A stretch of DNA of 64,000 nucleotides from the NCBI RefSeq assembly GCF_039822625.1, contig NZ_JBDLLG010000006.1:1-64000 (forward strand), read 5' to 3'. A program made the position numbers and the translations under genes. The notes beneath the pieces were generated by a model. The model did no database searches. It had not been told where the DNA came from and was given only the letters and a program-made list of their open reading frames with translations. The stretch is from Marinimicrobium locisalis. GTDB taxonomy: Bacteria > Pseudomonadota > Gammaproteobacteria > Pseudomonadales > Cellvibrionaceae. Below, one piece after another: positions 53,445-62,724 of this stretch; position 1 is the first letter of the stretch; each line of letters starts with the position of its first letter.

Positions 53445-53568
53445 GCCGAGACGAAGGCGCGGGCGAAGGATTGAGCGACTGACTGGAAAACTGAGCGAGC
53501 GAAGCACCCGTATACTGAATGTCCTACACTACGCGTTGAGAACAATATCAACCAAGGACTTTCACGCT

Positions 53569-54528
53569 ATGAGAACTGTTCTGCTCTTCGCCCTGCTAGT
53601 GGCGCTACCGTTTACCGGCCATGCTCAGGTTGTCTATGAAATGACCGTCGCCCAGGACGGCAGCGGCGACTTTGAAAGCATTCAGGCCGCCATTGATGCC
53701 ACCAAGGCCTTTCCGGACAAACGCATCACCATTCACGTGAAAAATGGCATCTACCACGAGCCGGTGAAGGTATACGAGTGGAACCCGATGGTCTCCCTCA
53801 TTGGCGAGAGCGCGGAAGGCACGGTGATTACCTGGGGCAGCCATTTCAAGCAAATCAACAAAGGGCGCAACAGTACCTTTCATACGCCGACGGTACAGGT
53901 TAACGGCGACGATTTTCACGGGGAGAATCTGACTATCCGCAACACCGCCGGCCCCATCGGACAGGCCATCGCTCTGGCGATCAACGCCGACCGGGTCAGT
54001 TTTTATAACAGCCGGTTTCTCGGTCATCAGGACACAGTGTACGTCACCGGCGAAGGGAAAAAGCAGTACTTCAAGGACTGTTACATTGAAGGCACGACCG
54101 ATTTCATTTTCGGGCGGGCCACCGCGGTGTTCGAGGGTTGCCAACTCCACTCCCTGGCGGATTCCTACATTACCGCCGCTTCCACACCACAGGACGTAGA
54201 CCACGGCCTGGTATTCTTCGATGCGACTCTGACCGCCAACACCGACGTGGAGTCCGTATACCTGGGCCGCCCCTGGCGGGCCTACGCGCAAATCGTGTTT
54301 ATCAACACCCAGATGGGGGAGCATATACGCCCCGAAGGCTGGCACAACTGGTCCAACCCCGAGGCCGAACGGCAAAGCTTTTACGCCGAGCACAACAGCC
54401 TGGGCCCCGGCGCCGCTTCCACTGAACGGGTCTCTTGGTCACACCAGCTAACCGAGGCGGACGCCGAACGCTATTCGCTGAAGACCATCCTGGGTTCGGA
54501 GCGCCGCCCCGAGTGGTATCTACGGTAG
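53569..54528 (+). CDS. Secreted pectinesterase (CE8)
   Basis: A 319-residue pectin methylesterase that removes methyl groups from homogalacturonan. The signal peptide is MRTVLLFALLVALPFTGHA. The beta-helix carries the family motifs: VKNGIYHEPV, IGQAIALAI, FLGHQDTVYV (first catalytic Asp), GTTDFIFGRATAVFEGC (second Asp) and YLGRPWRAYA (catalytic Arg). The start was placed at 53569 since residues before it are not signal-like. It appears as a single-gene unit and points to a plant- or alga-associated life style. Confidence 0.93.
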   Translation: MRTVLLFALLVALPFTGHAQVVYEMTVAQDGSGDFESIQAAIDATKAFPDKRITIHVKNGIYHEPVKVYEWNPMVSLIGESAEGTVITWGSHFKQINKGRNSTFHTPTVQVNGDDFHGENLTIRNTAGPIGQAIALAINADRVSFYNSRFLGHQDTVYVTGEGKKQYFKDCYIEGTTDFIFGRATAVFEGCQLHSLADSYITAASTPQDVDHGLVFFDATLTANTDVESVYLGRPWRAYAQIVFINTQMGEHIRPEGWHNWSNPEAERQSFYAEHNSLGPGAASTERVSWSHQLTEADAERYSLKTILGSERRPEWYLR

Positions 54529-54529
54529 C

Positions 54530-55531
54530 CTAGGCGTGTTCCGAGGAGCTGCCTGTCTCCATTGCCGAGGCCACCACCGCCGCCAAGTGTGCCGCTTCGC
54601 GCTCGGGCGAGAATAAAGGGGCGCGGGCGGAGACCTGTCGGCCCAGGTCTTCCAGCCAATCCGGGGAGCCTTCGGCCCTCAGTAGGCAAGCGCGCAGTGC
54701 TTCGGTGCTTTCCACCGGATAGTAGCCCTCGTAATCGGCCCCCAACAGCCCTCGATTGCCCGGAATATCAGAGGCGATAATCGGCAAGCCCGCCACGCAA
54801 GCTTCGCTAACCACGTTTGCGCCCCCCTCCATAAGGGAGCTGATCACCATCAACCGCGCCCGGCCCATGGCCTGGCGAACACGCCACTGCGGCTGGTCGC
54901 CCAACCATCGGTAGTTCGGGTTGCCTTCCATCTCCTCGCGAGCGGCCCGGGCCCACGCTTCGCTGTGGGCCCCGCCCATTTGAATAATCTGCAAACGAGA
55001 GGCCCGTGGCAAGTCACGCACCGCATAGGCGGCACGCAGAGAGTCTTTCTCCTCTCGCAGATGCCCGGCCACCAGGACCTCGAAACGCCGCCGCCCGGGC
55101 TTTGAGACCTGGGGCGGCAATGGCCGAGCCGATTGGTGCACCACCCTCAAGCGACTCACATAGCGCTCCGGTAGGTTTTCCTCCAGGCAATCGTGCAGAC
55201 CAATCAACACATCCGCCTCGTCCATACTGTCGTATACGGTGGTCGGATGGCTATACTGGAACCGATACACGTCGGTCCCTGTCAGGGCCAGAACCACTGG
55301 GCACAGAGGGAAGGCTTGCTTCCACGCTTTAAGGGCGCCGTGGCAGCGCCAAGCGTGAAGCGCGAGGATCAGCTCGGGGGCCCCGCTGGGCGCAGCGTCC
55401 GGAAGGCGGACCGAAACGCGATAGCCTTGGGAGCGCAAAAGGCCGGCCCAGCGCGTGGCGGTTGCCCGGTTACCGGCGCGAGAACCCGCGGCGGCTGGCG
55501 TAATCAACACGATGTGAGGTTTGTGGGGCAC
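54530..55531 (-). CDS. senB: Selenosugar synthase SenB
   Basis: A 333-residue GT-B glycosyltransferase-like protein of the TIGR04348 group. SenB combines selenophosphate and a UDP-sugar to make a selenosugar for selenoneine-type pathways. Seen here: ITPAAAGSRAGNRATATRWAG at the N-terminus, LHAWRCHGALKAWK, ALTGTDVYRF, VAGHLREEKDSLRAAYA and SSLMEGGANVVSEACVAGLPIIAS. I start it at GTG 55531, where GAAGGAGAGGCC is well placed; the frame opens at 55570. No senA is adjacent; the only EgtB/SenA-type gene in the window is at 26.7 kb. It is divergent from a PhnDCE-type transporter. Confidence 0.87.
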   Translation of the reverse strand: MPHKPHIVLITPAAAGSRAGNRATATRWAGLLRSQGYRVSVRLPDAAPSGAPELILALHAWRCHGALKAWKQAFPLCPVVLALTGTDVYRFQYSHPTTVYDSMDEADVLIGLHDCLEENLPERYVSRLRVVHQSARPLPPQVSKPGRRRFEVLVAGHLREEKDSLRAAYAVRDLPRASRLQIIQMGGAHSEAWARAAREEMEGNPNYRWLGDQPQWRVRQAMGRARLMVISSLMEGGANVVSEACVAGLPIIASDIPGNRGLLGADYEGYYPVESTEALRACLLRAEGSPDWLEDLGRQVSARAPLFSPEREAAHLAAVVASAMETGSSSEHA

Positions 55532-55578
55532 GGCCTCTCCTTCATAAATCTGTAAACTCAGCGGGCCCATTTTAAGAA

Positions 55579-55613
55579 GCCTTTCTTAAGGGGCCTTTCT
55601 TAAGGAGCCTTCT
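55579..55613 (+). repeat. Short tandem repeat, 14-base period
   Basis: GCCTTTCTTAAGG occurs at 55579-55591 and again at 55593-55605, followed by a partial third unit (GCCTTCT). Each unit contains the TTAAGAA/TTCTTAA palindrome. It lies in the divergent region between senB and the transporter genes, so it could be an operator or a slippage product. Confidence 0.6.
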
Positions 55614-55746
55614 GGCGCCGATGTTGCCGGCCCAAAAAGATTAGCACGATCCAAAACAACGGCATACCGGCCCGACCGTGAACATGGATCGACGAAATCC
55701 GTTACCATATTCGCCGAGTTTTCATTGTAATAACAGAGGACATACT

Positions 55747-56604
55747 ATGTTGGGACGCATTGCATTTTGCTTAACACTCTGCCTGGCCGCCCTCGGCGCC
55801 AGCGCCCAAACGTTCGTATTCACCGCCATCCCGGACGAGGACGAGACCCGCTTGCGTGAACGTTTTCAGGCCGTGGCGGACTATCTGGAAACGGAACTGG
55901 ACGTCGAGGTTCGGTTCGTGCCGGTTAAGTCTTACGCCGCCGCCGTCAGTGCCTTTCGCAACGATCAGGTTCAACTGGCCTGGTTCGGCGGGCTCTCCGG
56001 AGTGCAGGCCCGAGCTCGGGTGCCCGGCTCACAAGCCCTGGCTCAGGGCGCGGAGGATGCCGAGTTCGTCACCTACTTTATCGCCCACAAGAGCACCGGC
56101 CTGAAGCCAGGTTCGGGGTTGACCGACAAACTGAAGGGCATGACTTTTACTTTCGGCTCCAAGGGTTCCACCTCGGGGCGCTTGATGCCCGAGTATTACC
56201 TCCGCAAAACCTACGACGCCGCACCGGATGAGGTGTTCGAGAAAGTCGGCTTCAGTGGCAACCATAGCCGTACCGCCTCACTCGTGGCCACCGGTGCCTA
56301 TCAACTGGGCGCGCTGAACTATACGGTGTGGGAGAATGAGGTGGAAGCCGGCAACATCGATACCGAAGAGGTCAATGTTATTTGGGAAACACCGCCCTAC
56401 CCGGATTACCAATGGACCATTCGCGGTGATGTGGACAAGCGCTTCGGCAAAGGCTTCACCGACAAGGTTCGCCAGGCGTTGCTTAATATGGATGACCCCG
56501 AGCTGCTGGAGAGCTTCCCACGCTCCAAGTTTATTCCCGCCGACAACAGCGACTACGAGACCATCGAAAATGTCGCCAAACAGATTGGTCTAATCGACGA
56601 ATGA
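55747..56604 (+). CDS. PhnD-type substrate-binding protein, possibly for a selenium oxyanion
   Basis: A 285-residue periplasmic protein with signal peptide (RIAFCLTLCLAALGASAQ). The mature part (FVFTAIPDEDETRLRERFQAVADYLE) is a PhnD/phosphite-type binding protein. A subgroup of this family found near selenium genes is annotated as a putative selenate ABC transporter component, and the divergent neighbour here is senB, so selenate or selenite is a reasonable guess; phosphonate remains possible because no phosphonate-degrading gene or selenium gene other than senB is adjacent. GAGGACATACT precedes the ATG. It overlaps the ATPase gene by four bases. Confidence 0.82.
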   Translation: MLGRIAFCLTLCLAALGASAQTFVFTAIPDEDETRLRERFQAVADYLETELDVEVRFVPVKSYAAAVSAFRNDQVQLAWFGGLSGVQARARVPGSQALAQGAEDAEFVTYFIAHKSTGLKPGSGLTDKLKGMTFTFGSKGSTSGRLMPEYYLRKTYDAAPDEVFEKVGFSGNHSRTASLVATGAYQLGALNYTVWENEVEAGNIDTEEVNVIWETPPYPDYQWTIRGDVDKRFGKGFTDKVRQALLNMDDPELLESFPRSKFIPADNSDYETIENVAKQIGLIDE

Positions 56605-57254
56605 CAGCACTGGCACTGGACGAGGTTGTCGCCCGTTATGGCGACTTGGAAGTACTCGGCCCGCTAAGCCTGGAGCTGGTGCGAGGGCAAACCGTGGCGC
56701 TGGTCGGTAAAAGCGGCGCCGGCAAGTCGACCCTTTTAAGCCTGATGCACCAGCGTTGGCGCACCCACGGGGTCGCGCTCATGCCCCAGGACCTGGGGCT
56801 GGTGCCGAACCTGAGTGTTTATCACAACGTATATATGGGCGGCCTGGCCCGGTATTCCCGCTGGCACAACCTGGTCACGCTTGCACGGCCCTACCGGCGG
56901 GATGTGGAGCAAGTTCGCCCCTTGCTCAAGACGCTCGAGATCGAGCATAAATGCTGGAGTGCGGCGGGCGAGCTCTCCGGTGGGCAACGCCAACGGGTGG
57001 CCGCCGCCCGGGCAATTTTTCAGGCCGGTGACATTTTACTCGCCGATGAGCCCGCCTCGGCTCTGGACGGGCCCATGGCCGAAACCGTGCTGGCAACGCT
57101 CACCCAGGCCTACGACACGGCCGTGCTAGCCATGCACGATGTCGAATTGGCCCTACGCTTTTCCGACCGCGTGGTCGGCATCGCCAATGGCGGCATTGCG
57201 CTGGACCAGCCCACCCACCGCGTGCAGGCATCCGACCTGCTGGCACTGTACTGA
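56601..57254 (+). CDS. PhnC-type ABC transporter ATPase
   Basis: A 217-residue ATPase with Walker A GKSGAGKSTLLS near residue 35, signature LSGGQRQRVAAARA, Walker B ILLADEPASALDG and the switch His in LAMHDVELAL. It is shorter than the typical PhnC (about 250). It is translationally coupled to the binding protein and followed after 11 bases by the permease gene. Confidence 0.87.
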   Translation: MTALALDEVVARYGDLEVLGPLSLELVRGQTVALVGKSGAGKSTLLSLMHQRWRTHGVALMPQDLGLVPNLSVYHNVYMGGLARYSRWHNLVTLARPYRRDVEQVRPLLKTLEIEHKCWSAAGELSGGQRQRVAAARAIFQAGDILLADEPASALDGPMAETVLATLTQAYDTAVLAMHDVELALRFSDRVVGIANGGIALDQPTHRVQASDLLALY

Positions 57255-57265
57255 TCAGAGGTGAT

Positions 57266-58738
57266 ATGAGGGGCTCGGCCAGCGTACGTACCAGCCTGTG
57301 GTTTGTCGCCCTGGCCGTGGTGTGTGTTTTTTTCGCCGACCTGACGATCAGCGCTCACGACCCCTGGGGCGAGCTCGCCCGTTTGTTCTCCGGCTTGGTG
57401 ACCCCCGACTTCACCCAAAGCGATTATCTGGTCGAGGCGCTCATACGGACGCTGGCTTTCGCGTTTGTCGGCGTTGGGCTGGGCGCAATAAGCGGGTTTC
57501 TGTTGGCCATGGTCTTTGGCTCTCGCATTGTGCGCACATTTTGCGCATTTATCCGGGCCATTCACGAGCTTTTCTGGGCACTGATTTTCTTGCAGTTCTT
57601 CGGGCTGCACCCGCTCACCGGGGTGTTGGCCATCGCCATTCCCTACGCCGGAGTGTTTGGCAAAGTCTACGCCGAAATTCTGGAAGAAACCGACCCCCAA
57701 CCTCGGGAGACACTGCCCTATGGAACCGGCTCGGTCATCGCCCTGCTCTATACTCGCGTAAGCCAGGCGTGGCCGCAGTTGGTCACCTATACCTCTTACC
57801 GGCTGGAGTGCGGCCTGCGCTCCAGCGCCGTACTCGGGTTCGTGGGCATGCCGACGCTGGGGTTTTACCTGGAATCGGCTTTCGCCCAAGGCCACTATTC
57901 AGTGGTGGGCGCGCTGCTGCTCTTGTTCTACGTACTGATCACCACGCTGCGCCTTTGGGTGCGTCCAAAGCTGGTGCCCTTATATTTGATCGCCGCCCCG
58001 TTCTTACTTGGCAGCGGCCTGCCGATTCGATGGCAGAACGTCACACGCTTTTTTACCGAAGACATTGTGCCGGCTCCGTTGCGCAACGGCGATGGCTGGG
58101 AGGCGCTCGGCCCCTGGCTGATGGAGCTGTTGAGCAGCGAGGCCTTGCCGGGCATTTGGAACACGCTGGTGCTTACCCAAATCGCATTGGTGCTGACCGG
58201 CGTGCTAACGCTCTTGCTCTATCCGATAGGGTCCCGCCACTTTACCAACCGCCTTACCGGCCCACTGGGCCACACGGTTTTGGTGGTGCTGCGCTCCACG
58301 CCGGAGTACTTGCTGGCGTTTATTCTGCTACAGCTATGGGGGCCTTCAATGTTGCCCGCGGTCATCGCGCTCGCGGTGCATAACAGCGGCATTATCGGGC
58401 ACTTGATCGGGCGGCGCTCCAATGATCACACACTGCGCCCGGACGCACCCTCGGGCCTCGAGCGCTACACCTACGAGCTCACCCCCCGCCTGTACGGCCC
58501 GTTCTTGGCGTTTCTGTTCTACCGGTGGGAAATTATCATGCGCGAGACCGCCATCCTCGGCATCTTGGGGATCGCCACACTGGGGTTCTACGTGGACAGC
58601 GCCATTCAGGAAATCCGCTTTGATCGGGCAATGGTGCTGATAGTAATTACCGCCTTGTTGAACATTGGCGTGGATATCCTGGCCCGCTGGTTGCGGGCCA
58701 GATTGCGCTTGAAACATACCGCACAGAGCGAGCCTTAA
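57266..58738 (+). CDS. PhnE-type permease, two permease domains in one chain
   Basis: A 490-residue membrane protein with about 12 helices in two similar halves (about 20-250 and 275-480), each with a permease coupling loop (VLGFVGMPTLGFYLESAFAQ in the first, ILGILGIATLGFYVDSAIQE in the second). One polypeptide thus replaces the usual homodimer of PhnE. It completes the PhnDCE-type transporter. A 32-bp REP pair follows. Confidence 0.87.
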   Translation: MRGSASVRTSLWFVALAVVCVFFADLTISAHDPWGELARLFSGLVTPDFTQSDYLVEALIRTLAFAFVGVGLGAISGFLLAMVFGSRIVRTFCAFIRAIHELFWALIFLQFFGLHPLTGVLAIAIPYAGVFGKVYAEILEETDPQPRETLPYGTGSVIALLYTRVSQAWPQLVTYTSYRLECGLRSSAVLGFVGMPTLGFYLESAFAQGHYSVVGALLLLFYVLITTLRLWVRPKLVPLYLIAAPFLLGSGLPIRWQNVTRFFTEDIVPAPLRNGDGWEALGPWLMELLSSEALPGIWNTLVLTQIALVLTGVLTLLLYPIGSRHFTNRLTGPLGHTVLVVLRSTPEYLLAFILLQLWGPSMLPAVIALAVHNSGIIGHLIGRRSNDHTLRPDAPSGLERYTYELTPRLYGPFLAFLFYRWEIIMRETAILGILGIATLGFYVDSAIQEIRFDRAMVLIVITALLNIGVDILARWLRARLRLKHTAQSEP

Positions 58739-58746
58739 GCGATGGT

Positions 58747-58820
58747 AACGGCGGATGCGCTCCGCTTATCCGCCCTACCCAAGCTTCCGTAGGGCGGATA
58801 AGCGGAGCGCATCCGCCGTT
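58747..58820. repeat. Perfect 32-bp inverted REP pair
   Basis: The left arm (58747-58778) and right arm (58789-58820) are exact reverse complements with a 10-base spacer. Each arm carries CTAC/GTAG next to the spacer and GGCGGATGCGC/GCGCATCCGCC outside. It lies between the convergent ends of the permease and parvulin genes. Confidence 0.8.
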
Positions 58821-58861
58821 ATCCCCCGTCAATCACTCTCGAGCGGCGCACCCCGGGGGAT

Positions 58862-59629
58862 TTACTGCATGAGCGGGGAGCCATCCACCTGGAAATCATA
58901 GCCTTCTATTCTCGCTTCGGAAATTAGAACCTGAATGTACTGCGCGATGGCTTTGCGCCGTACTTTTTCGTTCAGGTATTCGGCTATCTGGCCGGCAACT
59001 TCTTCGTAGGGTAAGGGGCGGCCTGGAATTTTTCGCTCGATATAGACCAAGTGATAACCATAGCGGCTCTCCACCGGGCGGGGCATTAGGCCCGGTTCGG
59101 CGGCGAACACCTGGCGCTCGAACTCCGGTACGGTTTGTCCCTTGCTAAGCTGGCCGAGGCTGCCACCGGTTTCTTTCGAGGGGCAGGCCGACTCGCGCCG
59201 GGCGAGCTTGCCAAAGTCGGCCCCGCCTTTAAGGATGTCGATAAGCGCATCGGCACGAACTTTGGCTTCGGCCCGGCCCGCGTCGTCTTCTTTGGGAACG
59301 GCCAGCAAGATGTGTTTAACTTCCAGCAACGGCGAGGTTTCGAACTTTGCGGGGTTGGCCTCAAAGTACTGCCGACAGTCCTCCTCCGTTGCCTCCGGAA
59401 TATCCACTTCTTTGTCGATTAGAGCTTCAATGAAATCCTCATCGGAACTCTCCACCGTATCGTCGCTGACCGACAGTCCCAGGGCTTTGGCGCGCTGACG
59501 AAACAGCTCGACGATAATCAGGGATTCGGCCGCTTTGAACATGGCTTCCCGCCGGGTTTCCGCCGGGTGGTACTGCATTTCCGCGAGCACTTTGTCTTCG
59601 GGGATTTGGGTGTGGTTGACGGTGATCAT
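58862..59629 (-). CDS. Parvulin-type peptidyl-prolyl isomerase of the nar cluster
   Basis: A 255-residue protein with an N-terminal SurA/NifM-like helical part and a parvulin domain (about 95-200; LEVKHILLAVPKEDD, GGSLGQLSKGQTVPEFE, VESRYGYHLVYI). Similar isomerases follow narI in many nitrate reductase operons and may help fold the enzyme. No clear signal peptide is present. It lies downstream of narI, separated by a short gap holding a REP palindrome. Confidence 0.87.
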   Translation of the reverse strand: MITVNHTQIPEDKVLAEMQYHPAETRREAMFKAAESLIIVELFRQRAKALGLSVSDDTVESSDEDFIEALIDKEVDIPEATEEDCRQYFEANPAKFETSPLLEVKHILLAVPKEDDAGRAEAKVRADALIDILKGGADFGKLARRESACPSKETGGSLGQLSKGQTVPEFERQVFAAEPGLMPRPVESRYGYHLVYIERKIPGRPLPYEEVAGQIAEYLNEKVRRKAIAQYIQVLISEARIEGYDFQVDGSPLMQ

Positions 59630-59696
59630 GTTTGTGAGCCCGTTTTAAGGTGGAGTCGGGGTGTTGGGTTTGGTGGCGGCGCCCGGTTTGGGTTAC

Positions 59697-59723
59697 GGCG
59701 GATGCGCCTAAGGCGCATCCGCC
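59697..59723. repeat. Perfect 12-bp palindrome related to REP
   Basis: GGCGGATGCGCC and GGCGCATCCGCC flank a TAA spacer. This is a REP-like stem without the GTAG mark, between narI and the parvulin gene. Confidence 0.7.
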
Positions 59724-59738
59724 AAAACCATACGTCAA

Positions 59739-60434
59739 TTACATCGATGCTCGCGCGCGCCGACGAACCACCTGGTAATTTCTGCCCAGGTACTTCACCG
59801 GGACGCTCAGCAAATGCACCAGTCGGGTAAAGGGGAACAACAGGAAGATCGTCAGCCCCAGCACCAGGTGCGCCTTGAAGATCCAATGCACATCCACGAT
59901 GTACTCAGCCCCAGTCAGCCCGCGCAACAGGAAGATGCTCTGAGCCCAGTTCATCAGCTTCGTCATGACGGCGCCATCCAGGTGACCGACGGAGATAAAT
60001 ATTGACGCCAAGCCGAGCAGCAGCTGCGCCAGCAGCAAGAACAACACGGCGATATCCATGGGCTTGCTGTTGGGACGAATGCGCGGATGGAGCAGCCGGC
60101 GCAGGGTGAGCACCACCAAACCAAACAGGCACATTACGCCGAAAATACCACCGGCCACCACGGCTAGAATTTGCTTGGCACTGGCGCTGACGCCCAGGAA
60201 ATACCACACCTGAACCGGTGTCAGTAGACCCACCAAGTGGCCGAAGAAGATACCGATGATGCCAATATGAAACGGAATGCTGCCAATGCGCAGCCATTTC
60301 TTTTCCAGCAGCTGGCTCGAACTGGCCTTCCAGGTGTATTGCTCCCGGTCGTAACGAATCCAGGTCGCAATAAACATGACCGCCAGGGCGATATAGGGGT
60401 AGATGCCAAAGGCGAATAAATGAAAAGTAGACAT
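59739..60434 (-). CDS. narI: Respiratory nitrate reductase gamma subunit
   Basis: A 231-residue membrane cytochrome b that passes electrons from quinol to NarH. It has five predicted helices, starting with LFAFGIYPYIALAVMFIATWIRY, and several membrane His residues fit to bind two b hemes (FHIGIIGIFFGHLVG and HWIFKAHLVLGLTIF). The family-typical start FLFGIYPYI is recognisable. It lies 8 bases after narJ. Confidence 0.95.
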   Translation of the reverse strand: MSTFHLFAFGIYPYIALAVMFIATWIRYDREQYTWKASSSQLLEKKWLRIGSIPFHIGIIGIFFGHLVGLLTPVQVWYFLGVSASAKQILAVVAGGIFGVMCLFGLVVLTLRRLLHPRIRPNSKPMDIAVLFLLLAQLLLGLASIFISVGHLDGAVMTKLMNWAQSIFLLRGLTGAEYIVDVHWIFKAHLVLGLTIFLLFPFTRLVHLLSVPVKYLGRNYQVVRRRARASM

Positions 60435-60442
60435 CGTGCCTC

Positions 60443-61159
60443 CTATTGCTGTTGTGCGCGTTGGGGTTCCATCAGGTTCAGTATCTGCTCCTGATCCCGA
60501 CGCTGGCCGGATTCCGGCCGGTATTGAACGTTACACCCTTCCGCCTGAGCGTCCGGCCCGAAAGTAACGGCCTCCTCTTCCCAGACTTGGTCCAAGGCTT
60601 CCGGGGTGTCGTCACGGGCTTCCCCGGCGACTTGCTCACGCATTTGTTCAATGTCGACCCGGTCACCACACCAATGCAACAACGCTTCAAACAAGGCCGC
60701 GTAGTTGGATTCGCGTTCTTTTAAGCGAGCCGCCAGAAGGCCAAGTATGTGTTCCACCTCCTGCAGGCCCGCCCGAGCGTTGTCCGGCCCTTGAGTGGAG
60801 AGGAACTCGAGATACAGCGGCAGATAGTCCGGCAGCTCGTTGGCGTCGATGGCCAGGCCGGCCTGCTGGTACTGGTTCATCAGATCCACCATGGCCTGAC
60901 CCCGATCGCGGGATTCGCCGTGCACATGCTCAAACAACAGCAGTGACAGGGAACGGCCGCGCTCAAACAGGGCGTCATACTCGGCCTGCCAATCCATCAG
61001 GTCGCCGCCGGTGCGCTGCTCCACGAAGGCAAGCAGCGCCTCACGCTGTTTGCCTTTGAGGTTCATGCTCGAGACCAGCTCAACCAGCTCGGCTCGACCT
61101 TCCATTAGCTCTGCCGTGGGGTACTCCATCAGCAGAGAAATTACACGTAAACTTTTCAT
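60443..61159 (-). CDS. narJ: Nitrate reductase molybdenum cofactor assembly chaperone
   Basis: A 238-residue TorD/NarJ-type chaperone that helps insert the cofactor into NarG and delays membrane attachment until NarGH is complete. The start MKSLRVISLLMEYPTAELMEG and the central LPDYLPLYLEFLSTQ are typical. It lies 23 bases after narH and 8 before narI. Confidence 0.94.
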   Translation of the reverse strand: MKSLRVISLLMEYPTAELMEGRAELVELVSSMNLKGKQREALLAFVEQRTGGDLMDWQAEYDALFERGRSLSLLLFEHVHGESRDRGQAMVDLMNQYQQAGLAIDANELPDYLPLYLEFLSTQGPDNARAGLQEVEHILGLLAARLKERESNYAALFEALLHWCGDRVDIEQMREQVAGEARDDTPEALDQVWEEEAVTFGPDAQAEGCNVQYRPESGQRRDQEQILNLMEPQRAQQQ

Positions 61160-61182
61160 CAGTCTTTCTCCTAATCCCGCAC

Positions 61183-62715
61183 TCAGTCTTGCAAAATGGC
61201 AGGAATAATCTGGCGGACGCCGGCACGGTTGCCGCCGAACAAACTGGTTTCGCTGTTACCGTCGGCACAGCCGTTACCGAAGCTAAACCCGCAGTCGCCT
61301 TTCATGTCGTAGGCGTCTTCGGCATAGGCTCGGTGGCTGGTGGGGATCACAAAGCGATCTTCATAGTTGGCGATGGCCATGTAGCGGTACATGTCCTCCA
61401 CCTGCGCCACACTCAGACCGACCTGCTTGAGCACCTCCAGATCCTCTACGCCGTCTACATGTTGAGAGCGCTTGTAGGCGCGCATGGCAATCATGCGCTC
61501 GAGCGCTTCCACCACTGGCTTCTCCTCACCGGCGGTGAGCAGGTTGGCCAGATAGCGAATGGGAATTCGCAGGGATTTCAGGTCTGGAATTTCACCGTTC
61601 ATGCCCACATGACCGGCTTCGGCGGCGCTCTGGATGGGCGAGAGCGGCGGCACGTACCACACCATGGGCAGTGTGCGGTATTCCGGGTGAAGGGGCAGCG
61701 CCACTTTCCAGTCAATCGCCATTTTGTAAGTGGGCGAGTTTTGGGCCGCTTCGATCCAACCCTGGGAGATACCCTCGGCCTCGGCGGCGGCAATCACCTC
61801 CGGGTCATTCGGGTCCAGGAAGATATCGAGCTGCGCCTCATACAAGTCCGCCTCGTTGGCCACGCTGGCGGCTTCCTCAATGCGGTCGGCGTCGTACAGG
61901 AGTACACCCAGGTAGCGAATGCGTCCCACGCAGGTTTCCGAACAAACGGTGGGCTGGCCCACTTCGATGCGCGGATAGCAGAAGGTACACTTCTCGGACT
62001 TGCCGCTTTTCCAGTTGTAGTAAATTTTCTTGTACGGACAGGCGGAAACACACATGCGCCAGCCCCGGCATTTGTCCTGATCGATCAACACAATGCCGTC
62101 TTCCTCGCGCTTGTAGATCGCGCCCGAGGGGCAAGAGGAAACACAAGCCGGGTTCAGGCAGTGCTCACACAACCGGGGCAGATACATCATGAAGGTGTTT
62201 TCAAACTGCCCATAGATGTCGGCCTGCACCTGGTCGAAGTTGACGTCCTTACGGCGCTTCTCAAACTCGGTGCCGAGAATCTCCTCCCAGTTCGGGCCCC
62301 ATTCGATTTTCTCCATGCGCTGCCCGGACACCAACGAGAACGGGCGCGCCGTGGGCTGGTGCTTGGTGTCACCGGCTTTGTGCAGGTGTTGGTAGTCAAA
62401 ATCAAACGGCTCGTAGTAGTCGTCAATTTCCGGAAGGTCCGGGTTGGCGAACAAGTTGGCCAGCACGCGAAGCTTGCCGCCGATACGAGGCTTGATTTTG
62501 CCTTTCTTGTCGCGCTTCCAGCCACCGTTCCACTTGTTTTGGTTTTCCCATTCTTTGGGGTAGCCGACCCCGGGCTTGGTTTCCACGTTGTTAAACCAGG
62601 CATACTCGACACCTTCGCGCGAGGTCCAGACGTTTTTGCAGGTGACTGAACAGGTGTGGCAACCAATGCACTTGTCCAGATTCAGCACCATGCCGATTTG
62701 CGCTCTTACTTTCAT
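61183..62715 (-). CDS. narH: Respiratory nitrate reductase beta subunit
   Basis: A 510-residue iron-sulfur subunit carrying one 3Fe-4S and three 4Fe-4S clusters between NarG and NarI. The cysteine groups are visible: CIGCHTCSVTCKN near the start, CEHCLNPACVSSCPSG, CRGWRMCVSACPYK (with Trp in the 3Fe-4S group, as in NarH) and CTFCYPRIEVGQPTVCSETCVGR. It lies 9 bases after narG. Confidence 0.97.
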   Translation of the reverse strand: MKVRAQIGMVLNLDKCIGCHTCSVTCKNVWTSREGVEYAWFNNVETKPGVGYPKEWENQNKWNGGWKRDKKGKIKPRIGGKLRVLANLFANPDLPEIDDYYEPFDFDYQHLHKAGDTKHQPTARPFSLVSGQRMEKIEWGPNWEEILGTEFEKRRKDVNFDQVQADIYGQFENTFMMYLPRLCEHCLNPACVSSCPSGAIYKREEDGIVLIDQDKCRGWRMCVSACPYKKIYYNWKSGKSEKCTFCYPRIEVGQPTVCSETCVGRIRYLGVLLYDADRIEEAASVANEADLYEAQLDIFLDPNDPEVIAAAEAEGISQGWIEAAQNSPTYKMAIDWKVALPLHPEYRTLPMVWYVPPLSPIQSAAEAGHVGMNGEIPDLKSLRIPIRYLANLLTAGEEKPVVEALERMIAMRAYKRSQHVDGVEDLEVLKQVGLSVAQVEDMYRYMAIANYEDRFVIPTSHRAYAEDAYDMKGDCGFSFGNGCADGNSETSLFGGNRAGVRQIIPAILQD

Positions 62716-62724
62716 TGCACTACC

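Noticed and set aside
61189..62649. Long plus-strand open frame of 486 codons
   Set aside because: It lies entirely antisense to narH, whose iron-sulfur motifs are clear; the composition is that of a shadow frame.
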